Shown: positions 51,176 through 60,324, counted from the first letter of the stretch. The stretch: 64,000 nucleotides of DNA from Treponema sp. (GCA_016294105.1 JAEDCN010000001.1:1-64000); one strand, 5' to 3'. Numbers and translations are program-made. Notes: generated by a model not told the origin, from the sequence alone.

Positions 51176-53254
51176 ATGAAAAAACTGCACCTTACAAAGC
51201 TGCATGGTGGTAAGTTGCACCTTGCACTAGCAGTATTCCTGAGCATTAGTATTTGTACACTTTTTTCCTCTGATTTTAAGTCTGTAACAGTGGAAACTGC
51301 TGACTCACTTTTTGCAGAAGAGGAATTCCGCCGTGGCGTTCATTCCTATTATCGAGGTGCCTACAACGATGCCATCCTCCTGTTTGAAAAGGCCTTGTCA
51401 TACCTGCCTACAGAGAATTTGATTCTGGACTGGTTGGGACGAGCCTATTATCGAGCAGGAATGGAGGATGTGGCCCTGCAACATTGGCAGATTGCCTCAA
51501 ATGCAGGCTACGGCGGAATGCTGTTGTCAAACAGAATTGAAATTGTCCGTGAACGACGGGTTTCTGGAAAGAGCTCCCTGGTTTCCAGTCAATTTGCAGA
51601 GGCAGGAAATTACCCTGGCCTTGTAAACGAAACTTTGATTTTTAGTCAGCCTTCTGCCATTCTTACCAACGACAACGGTACACACTGGGTCTTGGCCTAT
51701 GGTTCCAACGAGCTGTTACTGATGGACATTAACGGTTTTATCATCAATCGAGTGAGAGGTCCCCTTCAGGGCTTTGACCGTCCTATGGACATTATCAGAA
51801 AGAAGGATGGAAGCCTGCTGGTGTCTGAATATGCCGGAGACAGGATCGCAGTGCTGGACAGTAAGGGCAATTACAAGGGATATATTGGCTCCAAGGGCGT
51901 GGGATTAGGACAATTTGTAGGACCACAGTATATGGCTTTGGATTCCTCCGAAAATCTTTACGTAACTGATTTTGGTAATTCCCGTGTTTCCGTTTTTGAC
52001 AAGGAAGGAAATCCCTTGTTCAATTTTGGAAAAAAGAACGGCAGTTTTCCTGGATTTACTGCTCCCACAGGTATTTGTATTTACTCTGACATGGTGTATG
52101 TAGCTGATGCAGTGAAGGGAACCATTTACTCCTTTGATCGTTCCGGAAACTACACGGGAATGTTGGTACCAGAAAAAACCTTTAGCCGACCAGAATCCTT
52201 GCGTCTCAGTGACGACTTCATTTTAGTAAGCGATGGAAACAGAATCTGTTCTGTAGATTTGTCCACAGGGGCTGTCTTTGAAAACAGTCGTACAGGAAGT
52301 GCTCCTTCTAGAATCCTCTGTGCTCAGCCTGACATTAACGGCAATATTCTTGCCTCCGACTTTGTTTCCAATGAAGTATATGTCATGTCCAAGATGACAG
52401 AATTAGTGGGTGGTCTTTTTGTTCAGATTGAGCGGGTTAATGCAGACAAATTCCCTAACATTACCTTAGAGATCAAGGTGGAGAACCGACAGCGGCAGCC
52501 TGTGGTGGGATTGAAGGCAGAAAATTTTTATCTTACTGAAAATGGCATTCCTGTCACTGCCCAAAAGTTGGAGGGTGCAGCTTTTTCCAACGAGGTGTGT
52601 GACATTGTAGTTGTACTTGATCGTTCTGTACAGACAAGCCTCCATAATGAGGCTTTGGAAATAGCCTTAAAGGAAATTGCCCGCAGTATGGATGGCAAGG
52701 GAACCTTGTCTGTAGTTTCTTCTGGCTCTGTTCCTACTACAGAATATTCCGGTGCTCCCAACAACTTAGGAGATTTTACCGTAGAAGCCCTGAAAACTCC
52801 CGTATCCGACGATTGCACTACAGACTTGGCCCTGCGTTTGGCAGCTAACACCTTGGTGAATGGTGAAAAAAAGCGTGCTATCATTTACTTGACTGGTGCC
52901 TCCAACTTGACCCATTCATCCTTCTTGACCTATGGCTTGTCTGATATGGTGTCATATTTTAACAACAACGATATTTCCTTCTATACCGTCAATTTGACCC
53001 AGAATGTGTTGCCAGAGGAAATCATCTACATTACTGAGGCCACTGATGGCGATACCCAGTTTGTGTATCGTCCTGAAGGCTTGGCTGGTATTGTACAGGG
53101 AGTAATCGCCACTCCAAATGGTTCCTATCGGCTATCTTATACTTCTTCCTTGAACACCAATTTTGGAAAGGATTATCTTCCCTTGGAGGTTGAGGCCTAT
53201 CTTTTGAACCGCTCTGGTCGTGATGAGATTGGCTATTACGCTCCGCTGGAATAA
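51176..53254 (+). CDS. Secreted TPR-NHL-VWA-like protein
   Basis: The 692-residue product has an N-terminal signal segment (LALAVFLSISICTLFSS), one TPR-like pair (HSYYRGAYNDAILLFEKAL), then an NHL/six-bladed propeller region (about residues 150-410, e.g. FDRPMDIIRKKDGSLLVSEY, VGPQYMALDSSENLYVTDFG) and a C-terminal region (about 460-690) with VCDIVVVLDRSVQTSLHNEA, a von Willebrand A-like start in which the MIDAS D-x-S-x-S reads DRSVQTS. The last metal ligand is not clear. The order surE-TPR-NHL near a V-ATPase operon recalls T. pallidum TP0421-TP0423, from memory. Probably a periplasmic or surface adaptor. Confidence 0.75.
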   Translation: MKKLHLTKLHGGKLHLALAVFLSISICTLFSSDFKSVTVETADSLFAEEEFRRGVHSYYRGAYNDAILLFEKALSYLPTENLILDWLGRAYYRAGMEDVALQHWQIASNAGYGGMLLSNRIEIVRERRVSGKSSLVSSQFAEAGNYPGLVNETLIFSQPSAILTNDNGTHWVLAYGSNELLLMDINGFIINRVRGPLQGFDRPMDIIRKKDGSLLVSEYAGDRIAVLDSKGNYKGYIGSKGVGLGQFVGPQYMALDSSENLYVTDFGNSRVSVFDKEGNPLFNFGKKNGSFPGFTAPTGICIYSDMVYVADAVKGTIYSFDRSGNYTGMLVPEKTFSRPESLRLSDDFILVSDGNRICSVDLSTGAVFENSRTGSAPSRILCAQPDINGNILASDFVSNEVYVMSKMTELVGGLFVQIERVNADKFPNITLEIKVENRQRQPVVGLKAENFYLTENGIPVTAQKLEGAAFSNEVCDIVVVLDRSVQTSLHNEALEIALKEIARSMDGKGTLSVVSSGSVPTTEYSGAPNNLGDFTVEALKTPVSDDCTTDLALRLAANTLVNGEKKRAIIYLTGASNLTHSSFLTYGLSDMVSYFNNNDISFYTVNLTQNVLPEEIIYITEATDGDTQFVYRPEGLAGIVQGVIATPNGSYRLSYTSSLNTNFGKDYLPLEVEAYLLNRSGRDEIGYYAPLE

Positions 53255-53295
53255 TGCTTTGTCTGATTTGAAATTGTAGCTTGATGAATAGAGGA

Positions 53296-53330
53296 ACACC
53301 ACTAAAGTTTTGCTTTAGTGGTGTTTTTTT
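53296..53330 (+). terminator. Terminator after the NHL protein gene
   Basis: ACACCACTAAAG (53296-53307) and CTTTAGTGGTGT (53313-53324) form a perfect 12-bp stem around 5 bases, followed by a run of T. The stop of the convergent ABC ATPase gene lies in the T run. Confidence 0.92.
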
Positions 53331-54099
53331 ATGACTTTTGGCGACTAAAGTGGTGGAATGTATTACCATCCTTGTGGAACACATGGGTCTGGATATTGAA
53401 TACCTTATCCAGCAAACCTGTTTCAATCACTTGGTCTGGGCTTCCTTCTGCGTAGAGCTTGCCTCGTTCCAGCAAAACAATGTTGTGGGAGTTTTCCAAG
53501 GCAAGATTCAAGTCGTGAAGCACCATGATGATAGTCTTTCCTTGGCTGTTGAGAAATCGAACTAAATCCATCAATTCTAGCCGAATGTTGATATCAAGGT
53601 ATGTGGTGGGCTCGTCCAAAAACACAATGTCTGTGTCCTGGGCTAAAGCCATGGCAATAAATGCACGTTGCCGCTGTCCACCAGAAAGGCTTGTCAAAAG
53701 ACTGTTTCGTAAATCCTGAAGCTGTACATGGTTCAGGGCCTTTTCTATAGCCTCATGGTCTGTTTGGGTCATGCTCTGGCCATATTTGTGGTAGGGATAA
53801 CGTCCGTAAGACACTAAGGTGGCTACAGTTATCTCTGGGGGAAAATTATTCTGATGGAGGAGGGAAATCCGCTTTGCCACCTCCTTTGACTTCATGGTGT
53901 GTAAATCCTTCCCATCCAGCAGCACCTGTCCCTGTTGCGGCGTTAGCAATCGAGCTGCCAGCTTTAACAGTGTACTTTTTCCACTGCCGTTAGACCCAAG
54001 GATTGTGGTGATTTTTCCCTCTGGAAAGCTTAGATTAAAATCCTGAAACAATGGATGGCGGGAAGGATAGGCAAAGAAAACATTCTGTAACTCAATCAT
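53329..54099 (-). CDS. Metal-chelate ABC importer ATPase (FecE/FepC/BtuD type)
   Basis: ATPase of a class II importer, 256 residues. Walker A LGSNGSGKSTLL, signature LSGGQRQRAFIAMA and Walker B DIVFLDEPTTYLD are intact, in the order typical of siderophore/heme/cobalamin ATPases. It overlaps the permease gene by 8 bases and is the last gene of the four-gene operon that begins with the radical-SAM gene. Confidence 0.92.
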   Translation of the reverse strand: MIELQNVFFAYPSRHPLFQDFNLSFPEGKITTILGSNGSGKSTLLKLAARLLTPQQGQVLLDGKDLHTMKSKEVAKRISLLHQNNFPPEITVATLVSYGRYPYHKYGQSMTQTDHEAIEKALNHVQLQDLRNSLLTSLSGGQRQRAFIAMALAQDTDIVFLDEPTTYLDINIRLELMDLVRFLNSQGKTIIMVLHDLNLALENSHNIVLLERGKLYAEGSPDQVIETGLLDKVFNIQTHVFHKDGNTFHHFSRQKS

Positions 54100-55120
54100 T
54101 TTGGCTCCTTTTGTTGCGAATCACCAGATAGATGAAGAAGGGGCCACCTGCCAAGGAAAGGAGAATACCCACAGCAACCTCGTAGGGAGCAAATACAATG
54201 CGGGAAACAAGGTCGCAGAGGGTCACAAAGCCGGCTCCGGCAAAGATACTGGCTGGAACTAAAAGGCGATGGTCACTACCGATGAAAAATCGGATGGCGT
54301 GGGGAACGATGAGGCCCACAAAGCCAATCAATCCAGCAAAGCTTACTGCCGCTCCAGTGAGGACGGCTGCAGTGGCAATCAGCAGGAAGCGGGTGGTGGA
54401 CACAGCCATTCCCAATGCCTTGGCGGTATTGGAGCCCAGGGCTATGATGTTCATGTCTCGTCGTAAAAATACGGAAAGCACCAGTCCAATGATGATGTAA
54501 ACCACTGCAAACTGAAGGTTATCCATGGTAACAGAACCTAGTCCACCTACCAAGAAGGTGCTGGCTCCAATGTAGGCGTCGGGGAAGAGTATCATGATAA
54601 CATTCATACCTGCTCCCAGAATGCTGCTCATGGCAATACCAGTAAGCACCAAAGACAGCTTGGTGGAGCCTCTTCCCATGGCCAAGGCAAATATCATGAG
54701 GGCAGTGATTAAAGCCCCTAAGAATGCAGCCAAAGGAAGCAGGGCTGGTTGGCTGGGAAAAAGTACAGAGCAGGCCAAGACAAAGAAACCTGCGCCATTA
54801 TTTATACCGATGATGTTGGGGCTGGCCAAGGGGTTTTGCAGTACCGCCTGCATGATTGTTCCTGCCACTGCCAGGGCACTTCCTGCTAACAAGGCTCCCA
54901 GCACCCGTGGCAAACGGCTAAAATAGATGATTCGATAGGCTGGTGCCGTTGTATCTCCAGTTAGGAGTGCTCGAAAGAAATCAATCAAAGACACCTGGGA
55001 AGACCCGAAGGATAGGGCAAGGAGGGTAATACAAAGGGTTAGGGCTATTGCTGCAACCAGAACAAGCCGACTTTTTTTCAAGTTGGCTTGTCCCAAGTCG
55101 CTTTTTAATTTTTCGTTCAT
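54092..55120 (-). CDS. Metal-chelate ABC importer permease (FecCD/BtuC family)
   Basis: The 342-residue protein has about ten membrane segments. Typical family stretches are RLPRVLGALLAGSALAVAGT, NPLASPNIIGINNGAGF and FVGLIVPHAIRFFIGSDHR. It forms the homodimeric channel that pairs with the ATPase above and receives substrate from the binding protein encoded just upstream (1 base gap). Confidence 0.93.
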   Translation of the reverse strand: MNEKLKSDLGQANLKKSRLVLVAAIALTLCITLLALSFGSSQVSLIDFFRALLTGDTTAPAYRIIYFSRLPRVLGALLAGSALAVAGTIMQAVLQNPLASPNIIGINNGAGFFVLACSVLFPSQPALLPLAAFLGALITALMIFALAMGRGSTKLSLVLTGIAMSSILGAGMNVIMILFPDAYIGASTFLVGGLGSVTMDNLQFAVVYIIIGLVLSVFLRRDMNIIALGSNTAKALGMAVSTTRFLLIATAAVLTGAAVSFAGLIGFVGLIVPHAIRFFIGSDHRLLVPASIFAGAGFVTLCDLVSRIVFAPYEVAVGILLSLAGGPFFIYLVIRNKRSQND

Positions 55121-55121
55121 C

Positions 55122-56150
55122 TTACTGGTTTACAGGGTTATTCTGGAAGTATTCTCCCAGATAACGATAGCTTTCTGCCCAACGGTCATTGGGTTTGAAC
55201 ATGAATTTTTCTGGGGGCAGGGGATGATATCGCTTGTTTTTCACTGCAGTCAGCACGTTCCAGGCTGGATTTTCTTCCACGCTGGTGGTCAAAGCCCGCA
55301 ATGCCTCTTCATCACTGTATCCCATAGGAATAACAAAGATGTAGTCAGGATCAATCTCCATAACCTTTTCCATACTGAAATCCTTCAGGAGACTGGGATA
55401 ATCATCAATGATGTTCTTGCAACCCAGCTGAGCCAGCATTCCACCAGTCATGGTGGTGGAGGCCTGGGGTCTGATTCCGCCAGAATAGGTAATCATCAGC
55501 AGGACGGTGGGCTGGCTTTCCAGCTTGTACTGACCAAGAACTTCTTGGATTTGGGCCTGTACATTCAGTCCCTTTTCGGTATAGGCCTGCTGATTGCCAG
55601 TAAGCTGACAGCAAATTTCCAGCATCTTCAGGTAGTCCTCAAAGTGGGTTACGCTAAAATATGCTGCGGGAATCCCTGCGGCAGCAAGACTGTTCTTAAA
55701 TGCCACGTGGTTGTCTGTACGGACTGTCTCGGAAGACAAAAGCACCAAATCGGGAGCCTGTGCAAGGATGGCCTCTAGGTTGGGAGATTGATAGGTTCCC
55801 ACATTCACCACGGTTTCTGGCAGTCCCAAATCACGCTTGTCCTGGGTATCCACGGCAGTTCCCACCAAGGTATCACGTCCACCAGCCAAAAGCCAGATTT
55901 CGGTAAAGCTTCCCATGAGGGAAACAACACGCTTGGGGCGGGCCAAGGTCAATTCCTGTCCCAAGGCATCAGTAAAGGTTACCAATTCTGGTGCAGTCTG
56001 TGGAGAAGAATCTGCCACGTCACTGGTAGTTTGTTTTCCTGTGGTAAAAAAGTAAATGGCTGCCACTATAAGACAGATACCAAGGCAAACAATAAACTTT
56101 CTTGTTGCAGGTGAAAGGGGACATTTTCCCTTTTCATTAATTGAATTCAT
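55122..56150 (-). CDS. Metal-chelate ABC importer substrate-binding protein
   Basis: The 342-residue exported protein has a membrane/signal segment (FIVCLGICLIVAAIYFFTTG) without a lipobox Cys, so it may be anchored by an uncleaved N-terminus. It has the class III binding-protein layout: FTDALGQELTLARPKRVVSL at the start, the AQAPDLVLLSS ridge and a long connecting helix. Substrate could be heme, cobalamin or a siderophore; the binding pocket cannot be read from sequence. It precedes the permease and follows the radical-SAM gene by 15 bases. Confidence 0.88.
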   Translation of the reverse strand: MNSINEKGKCPLSPATRKFIVCLGICLIVAAIYFFTTGKQTTSDVADSSPQTAPELVTFTDALGQELTLARPKRVVSLMGSFTEIWLLAGGRDTLVGTAVDTQDKRDLGLPETVVNVGTYQSPNLEAILAQAPDLVLLSSETVRTDNHVAFKNSLAAAGIPAAYFSVTHFEDYLKMLEICCQLTGNQQAYTEKGLNVQAQIQEVLGQYKLESQPTVLLMITYSGGIRPQASTTMTGGMLAQLGCKNIIDDYPSLLKDFSMEKVMEIDPDYIFVIPMGYSDEEALRALTTSVEENPAWNVLTAVKNKRYHPLPPEKFMFKPNDRWAESYRYLGEYFQNNPVNQ

Positions 56151-56165
56151 GTGTTTCTCCTAATT

Positions 56166-57173
56166 TTATGATTGCTGGCGTCTGCTCAAACCGTAGGCAC
56201 AGTAGGTGTCTTCTGCCAGAATGTTTCCATCATGGTAGTAGGCTGAACGGGCACGGCAGCCACCGCAAATATTGTTGTAATCACAGGTTCCACAGGTTCC
56301 CTCGTAGTGCTTGGTTCTCAGAGTTTTGAACACCTGGCTTTCCTGCCAAATTTCATCAAAAGCCTTTTCGTGAACGTTTCCAGCTTCCTCCACCATGTAG
56401 GCACAGGGGCGAACAGAACCAGTGGGGCTGATGATACAGTAGGTGAGTCCTGCCAAGCAGCCTCTCGTAAACCGTTCGTTAAGCTCAATGTCCATTTGGA
56501 TTGCTACACGAGTAAACTGAGGAGCACAGGTGGGCTTGATAGAAATGGGAACTTCCTTCTGCTTAGCCATGATTTTTTTCAGCAATTCTTCGTATTCCTG
56601 AACTTCCACAGCGTTCTGTTCAATAAATACACCGCGTCCCACGGGAATCAGGAAGAACAGGTAGGAAGCAATGGCTCCCATTTCAACAGCAAAGTCAATG
56701 ACATCGCACACCTCTTCCTTATTCCAGTCCATAACGGTGGTGTGAATCTGGAAGGGAAGTCCAACCTCACGGCAGTTTTTCATTCCCTGAATTGTCTTAG
56801 AGTATGCATCGGGGAGACCACGGAACTTGTTGTGCTTGGCTTCATCAAGGCTGTCAAGGCTGATTCCCATGGCCTGGGCTCCAGCATCCTTTAGTTTTTG
56901 GGCAACTTCCTTTGTAATCATCATTCCGTTAGTACCGAACACAGGACGCAAGTCCTTGGATGCAGCATAGCCCACCAGCTCGTAAATGTCGGGGCGGAGC
57001 AAGGGTTCTCCACCGCTAAAAATCATCACCTTAAAACCTGCACGGGCAATCTCGTCAATGAGCTTTTTACCCTCTGCGGTGGTCAGTTCCTGTTCCTTTG
57101 CAGGACCTGCATTCTGATAGCAGTGGCTACATTTCAAATTACACTTATTGGTGGTCATCCAAGATACAATCAT
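56166..57173 (-). CDS. SPASM-type radical SAM protein, NirJ/AhbC/AhbD-like
   Basis: The 335-residue protein has the radical SAM cluster motif CNLKCSHC (in TTNKCNLKCSHCYQNAG), then IFSGGEPLLRPDI with the SAM-binding GGE. The C-terminal SPASM region has Cys-rich GTCDYNNICGGCRARSAYY for auxiliary Fe-S clusters. The N-terminal text closely recalls the NirJ2 family, enzymes linked to heme d1 or alternative heme synthesis (siroheme route). No siroheme genes are nearby. Being the first gene of an operon with a chelate importer suggests a link to iron, heme or cobalamin. AGAGG precedes the ATG. Confidence 0.85.
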   Translation of the reverse strand: MIVSWMTTNKCNLKCSHCYQNAGPAKEQELTTAEGKKLIDEIARAGFKVMIFSGGEPLLRPDIYELVGYAASKDLRPVFGTNGMMITKEVAQKLKDAGAQAMGISLDSLDEAKHNKFRGLPDAYSKTIQGMKNCREVGLPFQIHTTVMDWNKEEVCDVIDFAVEMGAIASYLFFLIPVGRGVFIEQNAVEVQEYEELLKKIMAKQKEVPISIKPTCAPQFTRVAIQMDIELNERFTRGCLAGLTYCIISPTGSVRPCAYMVEEAGNVHEKAFDEIWQESQVFKTLRTKHYEGTCGTCDYNNICGGCRARSAYYHDGNILAEDTYCAYGLSRRQQS

Positions 57174-57241
57174 CTTAAACCTCTTTGTATGTTTTATTTT
57201 GCTCCTTAATTTAGGCTCAAAAATGGAATAACTACAATTCT

Positions 57242-57270
57242 ATCATAGTTTCAAGTTCTTGAATACCCAA
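57242..57270 (-). promoter_or_regulatory. Promoter with dyad operator for the radical-SAM/ABC operon
   Basis: Minus strand TTGGGT (57270-57265), 17 bases, TATGAT (57247-57242). A perfect 14-base dyad TTCAAG-N2-CTTGAA (57250-57263) fills the spacer between -35 and -10, an ideal repressor site. The same dyad occurs in the nrdR promoter. The leader to the ATG is about 60 bases. Confidence 0.7.
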
Positions 57271-57289
57271 AAAAGGAGAATATTTAAAA

Positions 57290-59203
57290 CTATTGTGAAA
57301 CTTCTTGAAAGGTAACAGACAGGGCAGGAATATTGATATTACCTGCCTTTACCTGTAAGACCTGGTTCAGCTCCACGGTGGTGGTTGGGGTCAATAGTGT
57401 TTCCTGGGCGAGGCTTGGAATGAGGCAATAGGCCTGCTTTCCTCTGATTTCCACCACCACAGCCTCTCCTGTCCACTGGGGATTCATGGTAAGATACACC
57501 AGAATCCAGTGTAGGTTACTGTTCCGTTCAGCCCGAACGGCGGCACTGGCGGCGGCATCGCCTGCTGAAATTCGCTCCAGAACCTTATCCTTGTCCAGCA
57601 AGGGGCGACCATCAATAAATGCCCGCAGCTGTTGGTGAGCCACCAAGTCGCTATATCGTCGTAGGGGGCTGGTTACCTGGCTGTACATTCCCAGTCCAAG
57701 ACCTGCGTGCTGCATGGGGGTTATGCCCACGCTCCTACTTCTCATGCAACGTCGCAGACGGTATTGTCCTGCCAAACCGGGAGGTGGGTCGGAAGGCAGG
57801 TCTGGAGATTCCTGGCTTACAAAAGGAAAGGGAATGTTGTTCTTAAAGGCAAATTTTGCCGCAGCCTCTCCTGCCAGCAGCATGAATTCCCGTACCAAGT
57901 CTCCAGATTCCCAGTGAATACTGGGATGAATGTCCACCTGCTCCCCATTTACAGAAATATGAACCTCTGGCAGTGTAATAGCTACGGCCCCGTTGTTTAA
58001 TCGACGCTGCTCATTTCGTCTGGCGATGGCAAAGAGAGGAGTGAATTCTGGAGTATCCTTTTGTTCATCCACCTGCTGGTAGGTAAACCGCTGCACCTTT
58101 ACCTGAGTTTTCAGCACGTCGCAGCCTAGGATTGCTCCAGACTCGTCCAGCTGAATCTTAAAGGAAAGGGCTCGTGATAATCCGCCTGTTTCTTCTGCCA
58201 AGCCCAAGGCATAATCCTCCAAAGATTCCTCTGCCAACATTCGAGCAGCCCCCTCTGGAATGTATAGGGTAGAGCCACGGTGACGGGCAGAAACATCAAT
58301 AGGGGTATCTGGTAAAACACTGGAAGCTGGGTCTGCAATGTGCACCCACACAAAGCTTCCGTCATAGGCAATGGCATCGTCAGGGTCCACACTCCAAGCA
58401 TTATCTATGGCATAGGCAACTTGATCCAGCACTAACCGTTCTTCCTGGGGAGGACTAGCAAGCTGCTCTGTGGCAGACTGCATGGAAAGTCCCCAACGGG
58501 CAGGATAGGGGTTTTTGTAGATGGACCACACTCCAGTGTCCAGCAACAATTTATGAGCCTTTTCTGGTGTTTCTGTAAGGCCAGCTTCCTTCATAGTACG
58601 GGATTTTTCTGTTTTTCCAAGGGCCAAGGCTTCCACATCCTGCATCAGCTGGTAATCCCCAGGAAGCTCCAGCTGTCGGTTTTTAAGCCGCTGGATAAAG
58701 GCTCCACGAAGCTCTTCCTCCCGTTCCTTTGCTAGGCTTTTTTCCAAAAGCTTGGTAATCTCCTCCTGTGGGCGGGGAATAAAGTGTAATGTATCTCCTT
58801 GCTGCTGAAAGAAAAAACTTCCCTTCAGCGCCTTGTAAAGCTTCCAGCATTGTTCTGCCGTTCCCATTCCGCCATAATCGCAAAGGTCAGCAAATGATGT
58901 TGCCGTTGAAAAAGCCTCATCTTCTTCTATCAAAAGCTCGTACAGTGGTTCCACCAATTCCTTGCAATTTTCAACCTGTAATTCAGCTGATAAAAGGGAA
59001 GGAAGGAGGCCTTTGTTGCCATCGGTTTTATTAAAAAGAACAAAAATATCCTTGTCCCGAACCTTTTGGGTGGCAAATTGAGCTGGCTTTCCTCCTGCTG
59101 AAGGAAGACTTGAACAATAGATGATGGTATATTTTCCCCCTGATTCCTCTTGAACCAGGGCTGGCTGACCTTTGTACAGCACCAAAGCATGAGTAGCAAT
59201 CAT
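57290..59203 (-). CDS. RNase II/R family exoribonuclease, short form
   Basis: 3'-5' exoribonuclease of 637 residues. The RNB catalytic centre reads AIDNAWSVDPDDAIAYDG, with the Asp cluster typical of the family, followed by VWVHIADPASSVLPDTP and ALSFKIQLDESG. MYSQVTSPLRRYSDLVAHQQL is the conserved C-terminal RNB motif. It is shorter than RNase R (about 800), with only vestigial cold-shock and S1 domains. TATAGT (59215-59210) ends 6 bases before the ATG, with no Shine-Dalgarno, so it may be leaderless. Confidence 0.88.
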   Translation of the reverse strand: MIATHALVLYKGQPALVQEESGGKYTIIYCSSLPSAGGKPAQFATQKVRDKDIFVLFNKTDGNKGLLPSLLSAELQVENCKELVEPLYELLIEEDEAFSTATSFADLCDYGGMGTAEQCWKLYKALKGSFFFQQQGDTLHFIPRPQEEITKLLEKSLAKEREEELRGAFIQRLKNRQLELPGDYQLMQDVEALALGKTEKSRTMKEAGLTETPEKAHKLLLDTGVWSIYKNPYPARWGLSMQSATEQLASPPQEERLVLDQVAYAIDNAWSVDPDDAIAYDGSFVWVHIADPASSVLPDTPIDVSARHRGSTLYIPEGAARMLAEESLEDYALGLAEETGGLSRALSFKIQLDESGAILGCDVLKTQVKVQRFTYQQVDEQKDTPEFTPLFAIARRNEQRRLNNGAVAITLPEVHISVNGEQVDIHPSIHWESGDLVREFMLLAGEAAAKFAFKNNIPFPFVSQESPDLPSDPPPGLAGQYRLRRCMRSRSVGITPMQHAGLGLGMYSQVTSPLRRYSDLVAHQQLRAFIDGRPLLDKDKVLERISAGDAAASAAVRAERNSNLHWILVYLTMNPQWTGEAVVVEIRGKQAYCLIPSLAQETLLTPTTTVELNQVLQVKAGNINIPALSVTFQEVSQ

Positions 59204-59287
59204 GTGGCTACTATATCAAAAAAACAATTCTATATACAAGTCCATGAATAATAGCCTAGTGCAGCTTTCTGGAATGGTTTAGGCTTC

Positions 59288-60028
59288 TTATCGCACAAAG
59301 GTGAATAGGTTTTCCGTAGAATGCTCTTGACTAAAACCGTAGCCCAAGCCTGTAAACTGCTTCATGGCTTCAGGTTCCTGAATATTTTTCTCCGCCATAA
59401 AACGCACCATTTCTCCACGAGCCATCTTTACATAGACCCCCTTTTCCACCAGCTTACCTTCTGCCTGTTCACAAAAACGGCAGGTAATAAAGCTGTCTGT
59501 TGGCTGCAGGTATTTTTTTACGGCTTTGCTGTATTCATCGGAAGCAAGATTGATGATAACCTTTGAGTCCTTCGTCAGTTCTTGATACAGGCTTGCTCCC
59601 CAAAAGTCATAGAGGTTTTTACAAAAGTCTGTCTTCAATTTGGCCTGCATTTCAAGCCGATAGGGAACAATGGCATCAAAGGGACGTAAAATTCCATACA
59701 GTCCAGAAAGAATCCGCACGTGCTCTTGGGCATAATCAAAATATTCGTAGGTAAAAACCCGTGGAGCCATATATTGATACTGAATTCCTTCGTAGGACAC
59801 CAAGGCAGGATTTGTTCCTGAATGTAAGTCCATGGTCTGATACCGTTGGTAATTAAGCTGAGCAAGATTGTCGTTACAGGCTAACAGTATTTTTAGCTGC
59901 TCAAAGGAAAGGGATTTTAGATAATCAACTAATTTTTGTGCTTGCTGAATAAAAACTGGTTCTTCCTTTGGCTCCAATGCATCTGCCTTGGTACTCATAT
60001 TCTTTGCTGGGGAAATAATGACCTTCAT
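59288..60028 (-). CDS. yaaA: YaaA (DUF328/UPF0246) peroxide-stress protein
   Basis: The family lowers free iron and oxidative damage in E. coli. The N-terminal MKVIISPAKNMSTKAD and LYGILRPFDAIVPYRLEM are diagnostic; the C-terminus has VKMARGEMVRFMAEKNI. I start at the ATG at 60028 (246 residues); a longer reading from 60079 adds residues outside the family. A TATACT (60040-60035) ends 6 bases before the ATG with no Shine-Dalgarno. Downstream on the same strand is the RNase gene, 85 bases away. Confidence 0.9.
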   Translation of the reverse strand: MKVIISPAKNMSTKADALEPKEEPVFIQQAQKLVDYLKSLSFEQLKILLACNDNLAQLNYQRYQTMDLHSGTNPALVSYEGIQYQYMAPRVFTYEYFDYAQEHVRILSGLYGILRPFDAIVPYRLEMQAKLKTDFCKNLYDFWGASLYQELTKDSKVIINLASDEYSKAVKKYLQPTDSFITCRFCEQAEGKLVEKGVYVKMARGEMVRFMAEKNIQEPEAMKQFTGLGYGFSQEHSTENLFTFVR

Positions 60029-60104
60029 GGAGCAAGTATAACTGATTGTAAGGGAGTTGAGAAGGGGAGCAATTTGCAAGGTTTCTTTGAAAGAAGAACA
60101 GTTT

Positions 60105-60136
60105 TAAAAAAATAAAAGGCTTGGAAAACCAAGCCT
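60105..60136 (-). terminator. Terminator after the tRNA pair
   Basis: On the minus strand AGGCTTGG (60136-60129) pairs with CCAAGCCT (60124-60117) around TTTT, followed by a T-rich run corresponding to plus-strand A at 60105-60117. It ends the tRNA-Gln/tRNA-Glu transcript. Confidence 0.85.
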
Positions 60137-60138
60137 CA

Positions 60139-60210
60139 CAGTCCCTAGGGGAATCGAACCCCTCTTTAAAGATTGAGAATCTTTTGTCCTAACCGATAGA
60201 CGAAGGGACC
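60139..60210 (-). tRNA. tRNA-Glu (anticodon CUC)
   Basis: The minus strand folds as a 72-nt cloverleaf: acceptor GGTCCCT/AGGGACT, T arm AGGGG-TTCGATT-CCCCT and anticodon stem AAAGA/TCTTT with loop TTCTCAA, i.e. anticodon CUC. The D-arm text CGTCTATCGGTTAGGAC is typical of tRNA-Glu. The 3' CCA is not encoded. Confidence 0.93.
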
Positions 60211-60238
60211 AAAGAACCCACGATGTATCGTGTTTTAT

Positions 60239-60309
60239 TTCCCCAAGGAGGACTCGAACCCCCACAATCAGAACCAGAATCTGAGGTGCTACCATTACAC
60301 AATCGGGGA
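60239..60309 (-). tRNA. tRNA-Gln (anticodon CUG)
   Basis: A 71-nt cloverleaf on the minus strand: acceptor TCCCCGA/TTGGGGA, anticodon stem TCAGA/TCTGA with loop TTCTGGT (anticodon CUG), T arm GGGGG-TTCGAGT-CCTCC. TGTAATGGTAGCAC in the D arm is typical of tRNA-Gln. CCA is not encoded. It is 28 bases upstream of tRNA-Glu and shares its promoter. Confidence 0.93.
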
Positions 60310-60324
60310 ATGCAATGTAAGAAT

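Noticed and set aside
55083..55778. 231-codon + strand frame over the binding-protein gene
   Set aside because: Antisense to a well supported CDS, no ribosome-binding site, no domain.
57174..57240. Cobalamin or other riboswitch before the metal-chelate operon
   Set aside because: The leader is only about 60 bases and shows no conserved riboswitch elements.
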